The notes under the pieces: generated by a model | The model's input: the letters and a program-made list of their open reading frames with translations, nothing else | Told to the model about the DNA's origin: nothing | Database searches by the model: none | NCBI GenBank assembly: GCA_009733575.1 | Contig: ML769397.1 | Coordinates: forward strand, 372,001-436,000 | DNA: 64,000 nt | Source of the DNA: Gymnopus androsaceus JB14 | Taxonomy: Eukaryota; Basidiomycota; Agaricomycetes; Agaricales; Omphalotaceae | Direction of reading: 5' to 3' | Translations under genes and position numbers: made by a program | Shown: piece by piece, positions 63,714 to 64,000 of the stretch | How the letters are laid out: each line of letters starts with the position of its first letter | Position numbering within the stretch: position 1 is the first letter of the stretch

Positions 63714-64000
63714 AGATAGTCCCAAGAAACAAGTTTTTGACTGCCTCTTATATTATAATTATTAGTACCACTTCACTAAATCTATATGGTTCTTATACTG
63801 TAATACTAGTTTTTATATGAATGCTTGCAGTAGTTTAGACGCGCCTTTGACCGCGAGACTGACCAGTGCACAATACTAATCCTTTCAGTGGTAAAAAGAC
63901 ACCGTGAAGGAAGGATTTGAACACTGCAGAACAGGTATTGATTACATTTGAGTAAGTACAGAAAACAAGAAAACAAGAATTACAACTGGCCCTCAAAACG
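63714..64000. other. 3' flank of the VWA gene
   Basis: AT-rich tail with tatattataattattagtac near 63750, likely the 3' UTR. No further gene start before the window ends. Confidence 0.4.

Overview
This is a basidiomycete (Agaricomycotina-type) nuclear segment. Its genes carry many short introns of about 50 bases with GT-AG borders, and its protein set is fungal: a DASH-complex subunit, MGM101, a Dsc2/UBAC2-like rhomboid protein, basidiomycete F-box/LRR relics and a secreted beta-helix protein. All gene models were read by hand from splice signals and reading-frame continuity. No search was run.

Layout. 1-0.7 kb: 3' end of an F-box/LRR gene. 1.1-3.7 kb: a two-domain molybdenum-cofactor gene (MogA+MoeA, gephyrin/CnxE type) whose conserved reading frame is broken about seven times. 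4-7.1 kb: a CxxC-type, probably tail-anchored protein with an internal 375-bp tandem duplication, bracketed by two decayed F-box/LRR relics. 7.7-10.4 kb: SPC19 (kinetochore) and an FAD-dependent monooxygenase. 12.6-14.5 kb: a membrane-anchored parallel beta-helix protein. 14.8-17.5 kb: nuclear poly(A) polymerase. 18-20.9 kb, minus strand: MGM101 and an NTF2/SnoaL-like protein. 24-26.8 kb: a divergent pair (small secreted protein, SnoaL-like protein) followed by a decayed tandem copy of the same pair.

From about 26.8 to 48 kb there is only one convincing gene, a large GATA-type zinc-finger regulator (32.4-35.2 kb), with about 5.6 kb of gene-free DNA downstream and about 13 kb upstream. 48.1-52.7 kb is dense again: RBMX2/IST3 (RES splicing complex) diverges from eIF3d across 98 bp, and eIF3d converges on the Dsc2/UBAC2-like gene. 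52.7-59.4 kb holds no gene I can support. 60.2-63.7 kb: YAF9 (YEATS) diverges from a COX7-type subunit across 89 bp, followed by a von Willebrand A protein.

Most recognised genes are housekeeping. Together they cover mRNA 3'-end formation, splicing, translation initiation, chromatin, kinetochore, mtDNA maintenance, respiration and ER/Golgi quality control. The lineage-variable material is the F-box relics, the repeated CxxC protein, the duplicated secreted/SnoaL pair and the gene-poor GATA block.

A caution: single-base frame breaks occur in several genes that should be intact (SPC19, the Dsc2-like gene, the GATA factor, the beta-helix gene). Poly(A) polymerase, eIF3d, MGM101, RBMX2, YAF9, COX7, the FAD gene and the VWA gene are clean end to end. 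Residual consensus errors are therefore a real possibility, and the molybdenum-cofactor gene must be judged against that background.
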